This document shows positions 42,593-56,400 of a DNA stretch of 64,000 bases, in pieces. A model generated the notes under the pieces. It searched no databases. It was not told the origin of the DNA and saw only the letters and a program-made list of their open reading frames with translations. The translations under genes and the position numbers were made by a program. The stretch is from Sorangium cellulosum So0157-2 (lineage in GTDB: Bacteria; Myxococcota_A; Polyangia; Polyangiales; Polyangiaceae), in the NCBI RefSeq assembly GCF_000418325.1, contig NC_021658.1, positions 2,418,001-2,482,000 of the forward strand, in the 5' to 3' direction. Each line of letters starts with the position of its first letter. The first letter of the stretch is position 1.

Positions 42593-44524
42593 ATGCCGTC
42601 TTCACGCGCTCTCTCCGTCGCAACCCTTTTGGCCGTGGCGGCCGTGTCCTCCGCGCTCGCGATCGGTTGCGATAGCCGCAAGCCCGCCGAGGAGGCCGCA
42701 GCCGGGAAGCCCGACGCCTCCGCGCCGGCCGCGGCGACCGGCGCCCCGGCGGTCCGCAAGGCCGCCGCGACCCAGGGCGACGACCGCTTCGCGGCCCAGA
42801 TCGCGGCGAATCTGCCCCGGGTGCCCGACCCGGCGATCCAGGTCCGGGAGGGCGGCGGCGCGGGCGCCGAGCTCGACAATGACACTTTCCGCGATCGCAC
42901 CGTCGCCTTCGTCCGCCAGGTTGCCGCGGGCGGCGACAAGGTGACGTGCGATCTGTCCCTGTCGTCCAAACGGCCCTTCCGCGCCGTCGTGGTGGGGTTC
43001 CAGGAAGGGAAGCAGATCGCCCGCGGGGAGGCGTCGGACGCGGGGCTCTGCGTCGCGCTGAAGGAGGCCGCGCGGCGGGCCGTGGCCGCGGCGGGGGGCG
43101 CGCGCGAGGCGCTCGCCGGCGCGCGGCTCGTCGTGGAGCTGCCGGATCATCACGAGTCGATGATCGAGAGCGTCGAGCGCAAGGGGAAGGGCCTCGAGCT
43201 CACCCAGGGGCTCGTGCCGGTCCGCGCCCTCGACAAGGCCCTCCTCGCGAAGCGCATCGAGGACGGCAAAGGCTATCTCTTGCGCGTCATCGACCCGACG
43301 CACAAGGGGGTTCACAAGTACTACCACGCGCCCGCCGACCGGTTCGAGGACGAGCTCCACACGATCTACACCGCGTCCACGGCGCTGACGTTGCTGAAGC
43401 TGCACGCCTACAAGCCCGACCCGCGCCTGCTCCGCGCGGCGACCGAGGCCGCCGGCTTCATGATGGGCATGCAGAGCCACGAGACGCGCGATCGGACGGC
43501 CGGCGCGTTCTTCTACGCGTTCGATCTGGAGCGCAAGCGCCCCGAGCGCCGGCTGGTCGTCGGCACGGCGTCGAAGTCGATCTTCACGCTGATCGAGCTC
43601 TACAACGTCACGAAGGAGAAGAAATACCTGGAGTCCGCCGTCATCGCGGCCGACTGGCTGATCTCGATGCAGCGGCCCGACGGCAGCGTGCGCTCGGCCC
43701 TGGTCGGGCAAGAGGGCGGCGCGTGGAAGGTCCAGGGGAAGGAGTCGACGCTCTACACGGGACAGGTCCTCTCCGCGCTGTCGCGCACCTACCGGGCCAC
43801 GAACAACAAGAAATACCTCGACGCCGCGGCCCAGACCGCGGACTTCCTGCTCGTCAGGATCGCCAAGAAGGGCTGCTTCCTCGGCGACGAGTACAGGAAG
43901 CCCAACCCGATCTCGAGCTCGTGGGCGGTGCAGTCGCTGCTCGATTTCGTCAAGGCGAGCGGCGATCCGCGGGTCGAGCAGACCGTGTTCCGCTGCGCCG
44001 ACGACCTCGTGAAGCGGCAGTGGCGCAGGCCCGAGGACGCCTACCGCTACGGCCGCTGGCAGCGGTCGCTCTCGAGCAGCGGGAGCGGGTGGCTCGCCGA
44101 GGTGATGTCGGAGGTCCATCACCACTGCCGGACGAAGTCGATGCCGGGCTGCGACCGGTACAAGGACGCGGTGGTCGCGGCGATCCGGCAGATCTTGCAA
44201 TACACCTACGGGCCCGAGAACTCCTTCATGGTGAAGAACCCGAAGGCGGCCGCCGGCGGGGTGTTCTGGAGCGTGCGGGACCGCTACGTGCGCACCGACT
44301 CGGTGTGTCACGCGATGAACGCGTACCTCAACATGTTCGGCGAGCTCGGCGACGGGCCGCTGCTCACGCTCCCCGAGCGGCCCCTCGCCGAGCGGATGGC
44401 GCTCGCCGCGGAGGCGACGAGCGCGGGCGCGGCGGACGCCGGGGTCGCCGAGGAGGACGGCGAGGAGAGCGACGAGGCCGCAGCGGGGCAGTCCGGGTCC
44501 AAGGGCGACGATCCCGAGGAATGA
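42593..44524 (+). CDS. Lipoprotein with alpha/alpha-toroid (six-hairpin) domain
   Basis: The 643-residue protein begins with a clean lipoprotein signal (TLLAVAAVSSALAIGC). After a short Ala-rich linker, a mixed region (about 80-240; GYLLRVIDPTHKGVHKYYHA) leads to a helical-repeat domain. Repeats of type LTLLKLHAYKPDPRLLRAA, FTLIELYNVTKEKKYLESA, LISMQRPDGS and LSRTYRATNNKKYLDAA fit an alpha/alpha toroid as in six-hairpin glycosidases and terpene cyclase-like folds. No catalytic residue can be assigned. The tail is Glu/Asp-rich. The protein is expected to be envelope-anchored. The start ATG 42593 begins the signal peptide. It is 193 bases before the FIST gene. Confidence 0.65.
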   Translation: MPSSRALSVATLLAVAAVSSALAIGCDSRKPAEEAAAGKPDASAPAAATGAPAVRKAAATQGDDRFAAQIAANLPRVPDPAIQVREGGGAGAELDNDTFRDRTVAFVRQVAAGGDKVTCDLSLSSKRPFRAVVVGFQEGKQIARGEASDAGLCVALKEAARRAVAAAGGAREALAGARLVVELPDHHESMIESVERKGKGLELTQGLVPVRALDKALLAKRIEDGKGYLLRVIDPTHKGVHKYYHAPADRFEDELHTIYTASTALTLLKLHAYKPDPRLLRAATEAAGFMMGMQSHETRDRTAGAFFYAFDLERKRPERRLVVGTASKSIFTLIELYNVTKEKKYLESAVIAADWLISMQRPDGSVRSALVGQEGGAWKVQGKESTLYTGQVLSALSRTYRATNNKKYLDAAAQTADFLLVRIAKKGCFLGDEYRKPNPISSSWAVQSLLDFVKASGDPRVEQTVFRCADDLVKRQWRRPEDAYRYGRWQRSLSSSGSGWLAEVMSEVHHHCRTKSMPGCDRYKDAVVAAIRQILQYTYGPENSFMVKNPKAAAGGVFWSVRDRYVRTDSVCHAMNAYLNMFGELGDGPLLTLPERPLAERMALAAEATSAGAADAGVAEEDGEESDEAAAGQSGSKGDDPEE

Positions 44525-44528
44525 GCGC

Positions 44529-44553
44529 GCGCGCCGGCAGACCGGCGGCGCGC
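44529..44553 (+). terminator. Hairpin after the alpha-toroid lipoprotein gene
   Basis: GCGCGCC (44529-44535) pairs with GGCGCGC (44547-44553) across a GGCAGACCGGC loop, five bases after the stop codon. No T-tract is present, as in many GC-rich genomes. Confidence 0.4.
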
Positions 44554-44717
44554 TGGACCGCGCGGCGCGGCCCCGCGGCGCTTCACCGGGCTCAGCGCAG
44601 GAGACCCGGTGGGCGAGCCATGGCAGCGGTCGAAACCGGGCGAGCCCGGCGCGGGGTGGTGTATAGGGATCCTGCGAGATCGACCCGACCGGGGGCGCCG
44701 CAGGAGGTCCAGATCCG

Positions 44718-46019
44718 ATGAGCAACAACGACGTGGACAGCGGGACCGGCGCGCTCTCCGGCGCAAACGAGGCTCTGCGGGCGGGACGCGCGGGCGCGGC
44801 AGGGGCGGCAGGCGCGGCAGGGGCGATGAAGATGGCCTCCGCGTCCTCGACGGCGGGCTCGACGGGCGCCGCGTTCGCCGAGGCCCTGGCCGCGCTCCGC
44901 GCGGGCCTCGGCGGCGAGCCGGATCATCTCTTCCTGAGCTACACCGAGGGCCACGATCTCGGCGAGCTCGCGCGCGCGACGGCGGCGCTTCCGCCGTCGG
45001 TGCGGGTCCACGGGTCGAGCTCCTGCCTCTCGGTGATGACCGCCGCCGGGGTCCACGGGGCGCCTGGCGCCGGCCTGGCGCTGCTCGGCATCGCGGACGC
45101 GCGGGGCGCGTACGGCGCGGCCGCCGAGCCGATCGGGGAGTCGCCGCGCGCCGCGGCCGCCCGCGCGGCGCGCCGCGCGATGGAGGACGCCGGCCGGGCG
45201 GGCAAGCCGCCGGCGCTGTTCTGGCTGACCGCGCCGCTCGGGGTGGAGGAGCAGGTCCTCTGCGGGATCGAGGACGCGGTCGGGGCCGACGTGCCGGTGT
45301 TCGGCGGCACTTCCGCGGCGAACTCGCTCGACGGGGCGCTGTCGCAGCTCGGGCGCGGGCAGGCGCACCGCGACGCGGTGCTGCTGTCGGCGTTGTACCC
45401 GTCGGGCGAGATCGCCTATGCGTTCGGCTCCGGCTACACGCCGACCGAGCACCGGGGCTGGGTCACGCGCTCGGAGGGGCGGCGGGTGCCCGAGATCGAC
45501 GGGCAGCCGGCGGCGGAGGTCTACAACCGGTGGACCGGCGGCAGGTTCGCCGCGCAGCTCGGCGGCGGATCCATCGCGGCGGAGAGCGCGCTCAGCCCGC
45601 TCGGACGGCCTTCCGGCTGGGCCGGCAAGGCCCCCCAGTTCCTGCTCATCCACCCGAACGCGGTGGACCAGGACAACGCGCTGACGTTCGGCGTGCACAT
45701 CAGCGAGGGCGACGAGCTCGTGCTCATGAAGGGGTCGAGAGAGGGCCTGCTCGATCGCATCACGGCCGTGGCGGGCGCCGCGCTGGAGGCCGCGCGGCCT
45801 TCGTTCCAGCCGCAGGGCGCGCTCGTGATCTTCTGCGCCGGGTGCATGCTGGCGGTGCGCGACGACATCGACCGCGTCGTCCAGGGGATGAGCGCCGCGC
45901 TGGGGCCGACGCCGTTCCTCGGCAGCTTCACGTTCGGGGAGCAGGGGTGCTTCGTCCGCGGCAAGAACCAGCACGCAAACCTGTCGATCGCCGTGGTCCT
46001 GTTCGGGCAATCGGCGTAA
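44718..46019 (+). CDS. FIST domain signal-transduction protein
   Basis: The 433-residue protein contains FIST-N and FIST-C domains. The core includes HLFLSYTEGHDLGELARATA, VRVHGSSSCLSVMT, VPVFGGTSAAN, IAYAFGSGYTPT, and the late GALVIFCAGCMLAVRDD and FLGSFTFGEQGCF, the Cys- and Gly-rich end common to FIST proteins. FIST domains are thought to bind small ligands such as amino acids and act as sensors. The first 45 residues are an Ala/Gly-rich tract with no domain. A GCAGGAGG site precedes ATG 44718. The tautomerase-family gene follows after 67 bases on the same strand and is probably co-transcribed. Confidence 0.85.
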   Translation: MSNNDVDSGTGALSGANEALRAGRAGAAGAAGAAGAMKMASASSTAGSTGAAFAEALAALRAGLGGEPDHLFLSYTEGHDLGELARATAALPPSVRVHGSSSCLSVMTAAGVHGAPGAGLALLGIADARGAYGAAAEPIGESPRAAAARAARRAMEDAGRAGKPPALFWLTAPLGVEEQVLCGIEDAVGADVPVFGGTSAANSLDGALSQLGRGQAHRDAVLLSALYPSGEIAYAFGSGYTPTEHRGWVTRSEGRRVPEIDGQPAAEVYNRWTGGRFAAQLGGGSIAAESALSPLGRPSGWAGKAPQFLLIHPNAVDQDNALTFGVHISEGDELVLMKGSREGLLDRITAVAGAALEAARPSFQPQGALVIFCAGCMLAVRDDIDRVVQGMSAALGPTPFLGSFTFGEQGCFVRGKNQHANLSIAVVLFGQSA

Positions 46020-46086
46020 GCGGCGTAACCGGCGTAGATGAAGCCGTGGCGGACCGCGGCGATAGCGCCGCTCCAGGAGTGATCCG

Positions 46087-46476
46087 ATGTCTCAGGTGAA
46101 GATTTACGGGATCAAGGACCGGCTCAACCCGGTGAAGGAGAAGCTGTCGCGCGTGATCCACGCCTGCGTCATGGAGGCGCTGGGGATGCCGCAGGACAAG
46201 CGGGCCCACCGCTTCTTCCCGATGGAGCGCGAGGACATGCTGGCGCCGGGCGGGCGCACCGACGCTTATACGATCATCGAGATCTCGATGATGACCGGGC
46301 GCACCGTGGAGACGAAGAAGAAGCTCGTGCGGCTCCTGTTCGACAGGATCCGGGACGAGGTCGGCATCGAGCACCAGGACATCGAGATCTGCATCTCGGA
46401 GTCGCCGCCCCACGACTGGGGGTTCCGCGGCATGCACGGGGACGAGGTCAAGCTGAACTACAAGGTCAACGTCTAG
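46087..46476 (+). CDS. Tautomerase-family protein without N-terminal Pro
   Basis: The 129-residue protein matches the longer (Tautomerase_2-type) branch of the 4-oxalocrotonate tautomerase superfamily: MSQVKIYGIKDRLNPVKEKL, ALGMPQDKRAHRFFPMEREDM, TIIEISMMTGRTVETKKKLV and QDIEICISESPPHDWGFRG. The catalytic Pro2 of classic tautomerases is Ser here, so activity by the usual mechanism is doubtful. It lies behind the FIST gene with GAGTGATCCG before its start. The role is unknown. Confidence 0.75.
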   Translation: MSQVKIYGIKDRLNPVKEKLSRVIHACVMEALGMPQDKRAHRFFPMEREDMLAPGGRTDAYTIIEISMMTGRTVETKKKLVRLLFDRIRDEVGIEHQDIEICISESPPHDWGFRGMHGDEVKLNYKVNV

Positions 46477-46629
46477 GGCGCCGATCGCGCTGAAATCCCG
46501 TGAACATCGATTCATGGGAACAGGACCGCGAGGTCGCGCGGGACGCAAGGGGAAGAGACGCGTCCAAGTCCATCTCTGTCCCCGTGCGCTCCTCGAGCTC
46601 CTTGCGCCCTTGCGGTCTCTCCTGTCGCT

Positions 46630-50643
<4,014 letters not shown>

Positions 50644-50970
50644 GGATCGAGCCCTCCACCACCACGGCCGCGCCGAGCGCGCGGAGTGACCGCCCGGTGC
50701 GCATGCGAGGATACCCAACTGGACAGCCCGGCGGATCGGTCTTTGCCTTGTTGCTGGGGCCGGCATTGCACTACAGCGAGCGGTGTGTCGGTGGACGCGC
50801 TTGCGTCCAGGTGTGCACGTGGAGGCGTGCGCGCACACGCCCTAGGGCGTGCGCGCACGGGGTGAGGGCCGCGGCCGGACCGGCGCGCCGCACGCGTCGG
50901 CGGATGCTTCGCGGCACGAACGATGCTGATCGCGGGATCGATGCACACCCCGACGGAAGGGCGTTCCTTC
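50644..50970. other. Divergent intergenic region between the kinase-ATPase and globin genes
   Basis: No gene is evident. The region contains a CTTGTTGCTGGGGCCGGCAT stretch and a GTGTGCACGTGGAGGCGTGC/GCGCGCACACGCCCTAGGGCGTGCGCGC palindromic run (about 50811-50860), with GCGTGTGCGCGC-type inverted halves. The run could be regulatory. Confidence 0.35.
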
Positions 50971-51405
50971 ATGTCACCCCATGATGCCGAGTTGCTGCGC
51001 GACAGCTTCGAGCTCGTCGTGCAGCGCGATCACGAGTTCCCTCGCCTCGTGTATCGGGCCCTGTTCGAGCGGTACCCGCAGGCGAGGCGGCTCTTCACCC
51101 GCAACAGCCCCGGGGCGCAGGGCACGATGTTCGAGCGGGCGCTCATGGCGGTGCTCGACCACCTCGAGGACGACGTCTGGCTCTGCGAGAAGCTCGCGCG
51201 GCTCGGCGCCCAGCACGCGGCCTACGGCGTGACCCCGGAGATGTACGAGGGGTTCGGCGAGGCGCTCGTCGCGGCGCTGTCCGAGGTGAGCGCCGCGGAC
51301 TGGACCGAGGCGCACCGGGACGCGTGGACCCGGGCCTACCGCGCCATCGTCTCGCGGATGCGCGCGGGCGAGCGCGCGCCCGCCCAGGTCGCGGCGGGCG
51401 CGTGA
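50971..51405 (+). CDS. Single-domain bacterial globin
   Basis: The 144-residue protein has the single-domain globin pattern of the flavohaemoglobin/Vitreoscilla haemoglobin type. LVYRALFERYPQARRLF holds the CD1 Phe, and KLARLGAQHAAYGV holds the proximal haem His82. It probably binds O2 or NO. There is no FAD/NAD reductase domain, since the frame ends after the globin fold. I chose ATG 50971 (MSPHDAELLR), preceded by GGAAGG; an in-frame ATG at 50941 is also possible. The next gene downstream is a convergent FHA-AAA+ regulator. Confidence 0.85.
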   Translation: MSPHDAELLRDSFELVVQRDHEFPRLVYRALFERYPQARRLFTRNSPGAQGTMFERALMAVLDHLEDDVWLCEKLARLGAQHAAYGVTPEMYEGFGEALVAALSEVSAADWTEAHRDAWTRAYRAIVSRMRAGERAPAQVAAGA

Positions 51406-51430
51406 GGCGGGCGCCGCCGCCCGCGCCGGC

Positions 51431-52948
51431 TCAGCCCTCGCTCGCCTCTTCGTCCGGCCCGGCGATGCCGTGGCGCTTCATGAGCCGGTAGAGGGCGAAG
51501 CGGTTCTTCAGCCCGAGGAGGCGCGCCGCGGTCGTCACGCTGCCCTGCGCCTCCGCGAGCGCGGCCTCTATCTCGGCGCGCCCGAGCGAGCCGGAGTCGG
51601 ACGGCTGGGGCGGGATCGACTTGCCTGGATCCGTCTTGGGGCCGGCCCGGGGATCCGTCTTGGGGTCGCCCGTCTCCGGGCGGAGCACCGCGCAGAGATC
51701 GGGCGTGAGGGCGAGGAAGTTGTCGTGGCTCGACCCGAGGGCGATCCACATGAGCCGCTCCAGCTCGCGCAGGTGGTGCGTGTAGGGGTGGCGGAGCAGC
51801 GCCTCGATGAGCGCCGGCGCGATCCGCGGCTCGGCGAGCCGCTCGCCGCGGCGCTCGAAGAACCGCTCGGTCAGCTCCGGGCTCTCCCGCGCGGCCGTGG
51901 CGAGCAGGTGCCGCAGGAGCAGCGGGATGTCCTCGCGGCGATCGGGCAGGCCGGGGACGCTCACGGTGATGAGGAACCGCGCGAGGAAGTCGTGCTTCAG
52001 CGACTCGAGGGGGCGGTTCGTCGCCGCGATGACGCGCAGATCCGAGCGGCGCACGCGCGGCTCGCCGAGCCGCTGGTACTCGCCGTCGCGGTCGAGCACC
52101 CGCAGCAGGTGGGCCTGCAGGTGCGGCGGGAGCTCGCCGATCTCGTCGAGGAAGAGGGTGCCGCCGTCCGCCTCGCCGATGAGCCCGGGGCGCTCGGGGC
52201 TGCCGACGTTGGGGTAGCCCTTGGCCGTCCCGAACAGCTCGGCGTCGACGAGCCCCTCGGGGAAGGTCGCGGCGTTGCGCGCGACGAACACGCCCGCGCG
52301 GCGGCGGGAGAGCGCGTGGATGGCGCGGGCGGCGAGCTCTTTTCCGGCGCCGCTCTCGCCGCGCACGAGCACGTGGTTGCCCGACTGCGCCGCGAACGCG
52401 AGGGCGCCGCGCAGCGCCCACACGGCCGGGCTCTCCCCGACGATCCCGTGGGGGTCGGCGTCGCCGAACGAGAACCGCGGCGCCTCCTTGAGCGCCTGGA
52501 TCACCTCGAGGCTCCACCGCCGCCGCACCACGAACAGCACGAGGGCGTTGTGCAGGGTGAGCGTGTCGCCGGCCTTCACGAGGCCCTGCGTCGCGGGCGT
52601 GCCGTTGATGAGCAGCGGGCAGCGCCCGATCGAGCGGACGGCGAGCAGCCCGTCCTCGGTGGGCGCGAGCTCGAGCTGGAGGCGCGAGATCCGCGGCCCC
52701 TCGAGCGGCGGCATCGTGGCCCAGCCCACCGGCCGCTGGCGATGGAAGGCGAGGCGCGGCGCGCTGTCCTGGGACTGCGGTCCGCCGCGGCCGAGCACGC
52801 AGCGCGCGTCGACGAGCGCCGCCTCTCCGACGCGGTGCGGCTCCTCGCGCGACCAGGCGATGACCAGGTGGAAGAACTCCGGGGCCGGCTCCAGGTCGTT
52901 CCGGCCCCACAGGAGGCTTCGATCGGTCAGGGTCGTCGTGGACGTCAC
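51431..52948 (-). CDS. FHA-domain AAA+ regulator of sigma54-activator type, lacking GAFTGA
   Basis: The protein of about 505 residues has an N-terminal FHA-like domain (about 65-150; ISRLQLELAPTEDGLLAVRS, CPLLINGTPA). A central AAA+ domain has Walker A GESGAGKE and DGGTLFLDEIGELPPHLQAHLL (Walker B). A Fis-type HTH ends the protein (SVTTAARLLGLKNRFALYRLM). In place of the sigma54-contacting GAFTGA loop the sequence reads AKGYPNVGSPERPGL, so activation of sigma54 holoenzyme by the usual route is unlikely. FHA domains bind phospho-threonine, and many kinases occur in such genomes. I chose GTG 52948; no strong ribosome site is seen. Three 10-bp repeats lie upstream at 53001. Confidence 0.82.
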   Translation of the reverse strand: MTSTTTLTDRSLLWGRNDLEPAPEFFHLVIAWSREEPHRVGEAALVDARCVLGRGGPQSQDSAPRLAFHRQRPVGWATMPPLEGPRISRLQLELAPTEDGLLAVRSIGRCPLLINGTPATQGLVKAGDTLTLHNALVLFVVRRRWSLEVIQALKEAPRFSFGDADPHGIVGESPAVWALRGALAFAAQSGNHVLVRGESGAGKELAARAIHALSRRRAGVFVARNAATFPEGLVDAELFGTAKGYPNVGSPERPGLIGEADGGTLFLDEIGELPPHLQAHLLRVLDRDGEYQRLGEPRVRRSDLRVIAATNRPLESLKHDFLARFLITVSVPGLPDRREDIPLLLRHLLATAARESPELTERFFERRGERLAEPRIAPALIEALLRHPYTHHLRELERLMWIALGSSHDNFLALTPDLCAVLRPETGDPKTDPRAGPKTDPGKSIPPQPSDSGSLGRAEIEAALAEAQGSVTTAARLLGLKNRFALYRLMKRHGIAGPDEEASEG

Positions 52949-53000
52949 GGAGGAGATTCCGGTGCGTGATTTTATCACGGGAGGCCGACACAGACATCGG

Positions 53001-53030
53001 TAACGTTCCGCAACGTTCCGCAACGTTCCG
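53001..53030. repeat. Three 10-bp direct repeats (iteron-like)
   Basis: TAACGTTCCG, CAACGTTCCG and CAACGTTCCG follow each other at 53001, 53011 and 53021, exactly one helical turn apart. Each contains the palindrome AACGTT. They lie 53 bases upstream of the start of the FHA-AAA+ regulator and may be an operator array. Confidence 0.7.
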
Positions 53031-53490
53031 CGCCGCGCCAGGCCGAGCCGTACTGCGCGGGCAGCCGCGGCCGTGGAGGTCGTGCCTGTGCGTGTCCGCG
53101 CGGGGCGCCGGAGCTGCCCTGGAGAGACGCTCCCCCGCCGAGCCGGACGTGCCTGGCGAGGACGAGGCGGATCGCGCAGCGCGGCGCCGCCAGCGCGCGC
53201 GGCGCGGCCCGGCCGCGGCGTGCGCTGGCGGCGCCGCGCGTCTCGATCGGTGGCCTGCCTACGCCCGTGCGCTACGCCCGCGCGACGCGTCAGCGTCCCG
53301 CCGGCGGGGAGGGCGGCATTCGCTCGCGCCGCTGTGCTCGCTTGAAGCGGAGATCGAAGAAGCGGAGGAGCGTTTGCGGTGCAGGGCGGCCTCGGCGGCC
53401 GGCGGCGCGCCGCTGTCTACGTCGACGGCGTGGTGCGGGCCCTCGCCCCCCTGGACGAGCGGGATGCGTCCGTGCGCCGAGTCGAGCAGC
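53031..53490. other. Gene-free GC-rich region
   Basis: No open frame with protein character is seen in this 460-base stretch between the regulator gene and the end of the RCC1-repeat gene. It contains many GGCGCC/CGCGCG-type strings and no recognised site. Confidence 0.4.
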
Positions 53491-56400
53491 TCAGTTGCAC
53501 AAGGAGGCGCCGCCCGGCTTGACGAGCACCTTGCCCCGGAGCGGGGAGACCGTGATGCTGCTGCCGCTCACGAGCGAATCATACGCCTTCGAGGTGGGAT
53601 TCCATTCGTAGAGCGCGGGGCTCGGATCCGGGGACGCCGTGGGAAGAGCGACGGTGACATCGCCGTCCTCGGGCGAGGTCGGCGGCGGGCTGGCGGAGGA
53701 CGCCGGCGCGCCGAAGTTCACCACCGCGAAGCCGTGCTCGTACCGCCGCAGGTACGCCTTGCGGTCCGTGCCGACCGGGTCCTGGACGAGGACCGGATCC
53801 GCGCACGGGGCGCCGAGATCCACGTGGAGCTGCGTGTAATCCGTGTTCCCGTGCCGGGTGAACGGCTCGGCGTAGAGGCTCGCGAGGCCCCGGTCCGCCA
53901 TCATGTAGCTCGCGAGCGCCCACTCGAGCCGGAGCCCCGTGTCGGCCCGAATGCTCGGCGTTGCGCTATTTTCGTCGAGCGGCAGGAGGTTGTTCTTGAC
54001 GTAGTACGGCTTCCCGCGGTTCTGGACGGCGATCATGTACGCCCTCGTGCTGCTCCAGAAGTTCGCCACTGTGCCGTTCATGTTGGAGCAGTTGTAGGCG
54101 CCGTCATAGGAGAGGAAGTCGCACACGTTCATGTTGAAGCCGTCCTCATCCAGGACGCCGTCGACGGTGTCGAAGACGTCCAGGAGCGTCGCGTCGGACG
54201 TGTCGATGGGGGTGATGGGCCACGTGTACCCGATGTAGTTCATGTTGACGTGGAGGCGCTTGCCATCCTTGTGCATCTCGTCGCGCAGCCGCTTCAGCCA
54301 TTTCGTCACATCGCGCGTCCAGCGCCAGTCGCAGTACTTGTTGTGGGAGAGGCAGGTCGGGCTCTCGGGGTCGCCGCACGCGGCGCTGCACGACGTGGAG
54401 TAACCGTTCGTGCCGCTGTACTTGTTGATCCACGTCCCGCCCGAGTAGACGCGGGACGCCGCCGGGGCGTTCGTGAGGTTCACGTTGTCGACCGACAGCG
54501 AGTCGTAGTCTCTGGACCAGAAGATCCGGATCTTCCTTAGCACTTCCTGGACGACGGCCTCGTTGGTGAAATCGAACGCGAGCGCCCTCGACCCCCACCA
54601 CACCGCGTTCTGCTTCGCAAAGGGATCGTAGTCCGGGGGGGGCGTCGTGGGGGCGCGCTTCCGGAGGATCCAGTCCGGGTGGTTCGTGTTCCAGTAGTTG
54701 TACTTGATGGTCTCGACGAGCGTCGAGGAGAGGAGACAACGATTTCCCAGCGTGCCGCCCTGGTCCCAGCAGGCTCCGGCCTCGCTGTCGGGATCGTTGA
54801 TGTCGACCCTGCAATCGGGGTCGCTCGTGCACGTCCGCATCTCGCTCTTCGTGTTCTGGCCCGACGCGTTGAAGAAGACACACACGTTCTCGTCCAGGTG
54901 GTACTGCATCTCCGGGTTGCCGAGCTGCGAGATCCTCGCGGCGTCCATGAGGATGCAGTGGTAGCCCGGCAGCAGGCAGTCCGAGTCGACCTCGCAGCGC
55001 GGGAACAGCGAGCCGGTGTCGAACGCCGCGAGGGGCGTGTAATGCCCCACGATCAGGTCCGGGTTCGTGGCGGCCAGGGCGTCGGTGTGGCGCTCTGCGG
55101 ACCACACGAAGGTGCGCGCCGGTCCGACGTTCGAGACGCTGTCCGGTGCGCTGTTCGTCGGCATGAAGTGGTCGGAGACCACGAACCGGGGCACGGGCGA
55201 GGTCACCTCCGACCCAGGAAGGGGCGCCTTCAGCTGATAGAGCGTGACGCTGTCGGCCGTCTGACCGGCCGCGTTCGCGTTGATGAGGCCGTTGTCGGCG
55301 GCGGTGAAATGGTGCGAAGGGCAGTCCCAGGTAGCGCAGGTCGACGGCGAGAGCAGGCCGCCGCGGTCGAGGCCGCCGCCTTGCTGCAGCCTCAGCCGGA
55401 AGCTCTTGACGGCGCCGGCCCAGGTCGGGCCGCCCGGCCGCGGCTGCGCGGCGAGGTCGAGCGTGCCCGTCCCGGAGAGGCAGAGCTCGTGCGCGATCGG
55501 CTGGCCGATGGGCGTGTCGTAGAGCGAAAGGGCCGCGGAGCCGCAGCCATCGACGGCGATGGCGCCCCCCGCGGCCGGCGGGCCGAGGTCGACCACCGCG
55601 AGCGCGTCGCCCATCTCGCCCAGCTGGTCGCCGCGCGCCCAGGCCGAACCGGAACCTCCGGGGGAGCCGACGGCGCCGGCTGCGGCGCGCCCCCAGCACT
55701 TGATCTCGTCCGTGTCGAGGAGCGCGCAGGTGTGGTGCTCGCCCCCAGCGACGGCCCTCGCGGAGCGCCCCGTGCCCAGGTCGACGGTCGGGAGCAGATC
55801 CCCCATCTGGTTGGGTCCGCCACCGCGATGGCTTGTGTCGCCGAGGCCGAGCTCGCCGTCGTCGTTGAAACCCCAGCACTTGAGCTGGTCGTTGTCGAGG
55901 ATCGCGCAGGTGTGGCGCGCGCCCGCGGCGATGGCCTTCGCGGTGCGGCCCGTGCCCAGGTCGACCTCGGGGAGGTCGTCGCCCATCTCGCTCGGTCCGT
56001 CGCCCCTGCGGTCCGTGTCGCCGAGGCCGAGCTCGCTGAAGCCGTTGCTCCCCCAGCACTTGATCCGATCGTTGTCGAGGATCACACACGTGTGACCGCT
56101 GCCCACGGCGATGGCCTTCGCGGTGCGGCCCGTGCCCAGGTCGACCTCGGGGAGGTCGTCGCCCATCTCGTTCGGTCCGTCGCCCCTGGGGTCCATGTCG
56201 CCGAGACCGAGCTGCCCCTCGATGTTGTCTCCCCAGCACTTGACCTGGTCGTTGTCGAGGATCGCGCAGGTGTGGCTCACGCCCGCGGCGATGCCTTCGC
56301 GGTGCGGCCCGTGCCCAGGTCGACCTCGGGGAGGTCGTCGCCCATCTCGTTCGGTCCGTCGCCCCTGGGGTCCATGTCGCCGAGACCGAGCTGCCCCTCG

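Noticed and set aside
53001..53030. Possible replication origin iterons
   Set aside because: There is no replication initiator gene, AT-rich segment or DnaA boxes nearby; an operator is more likely.
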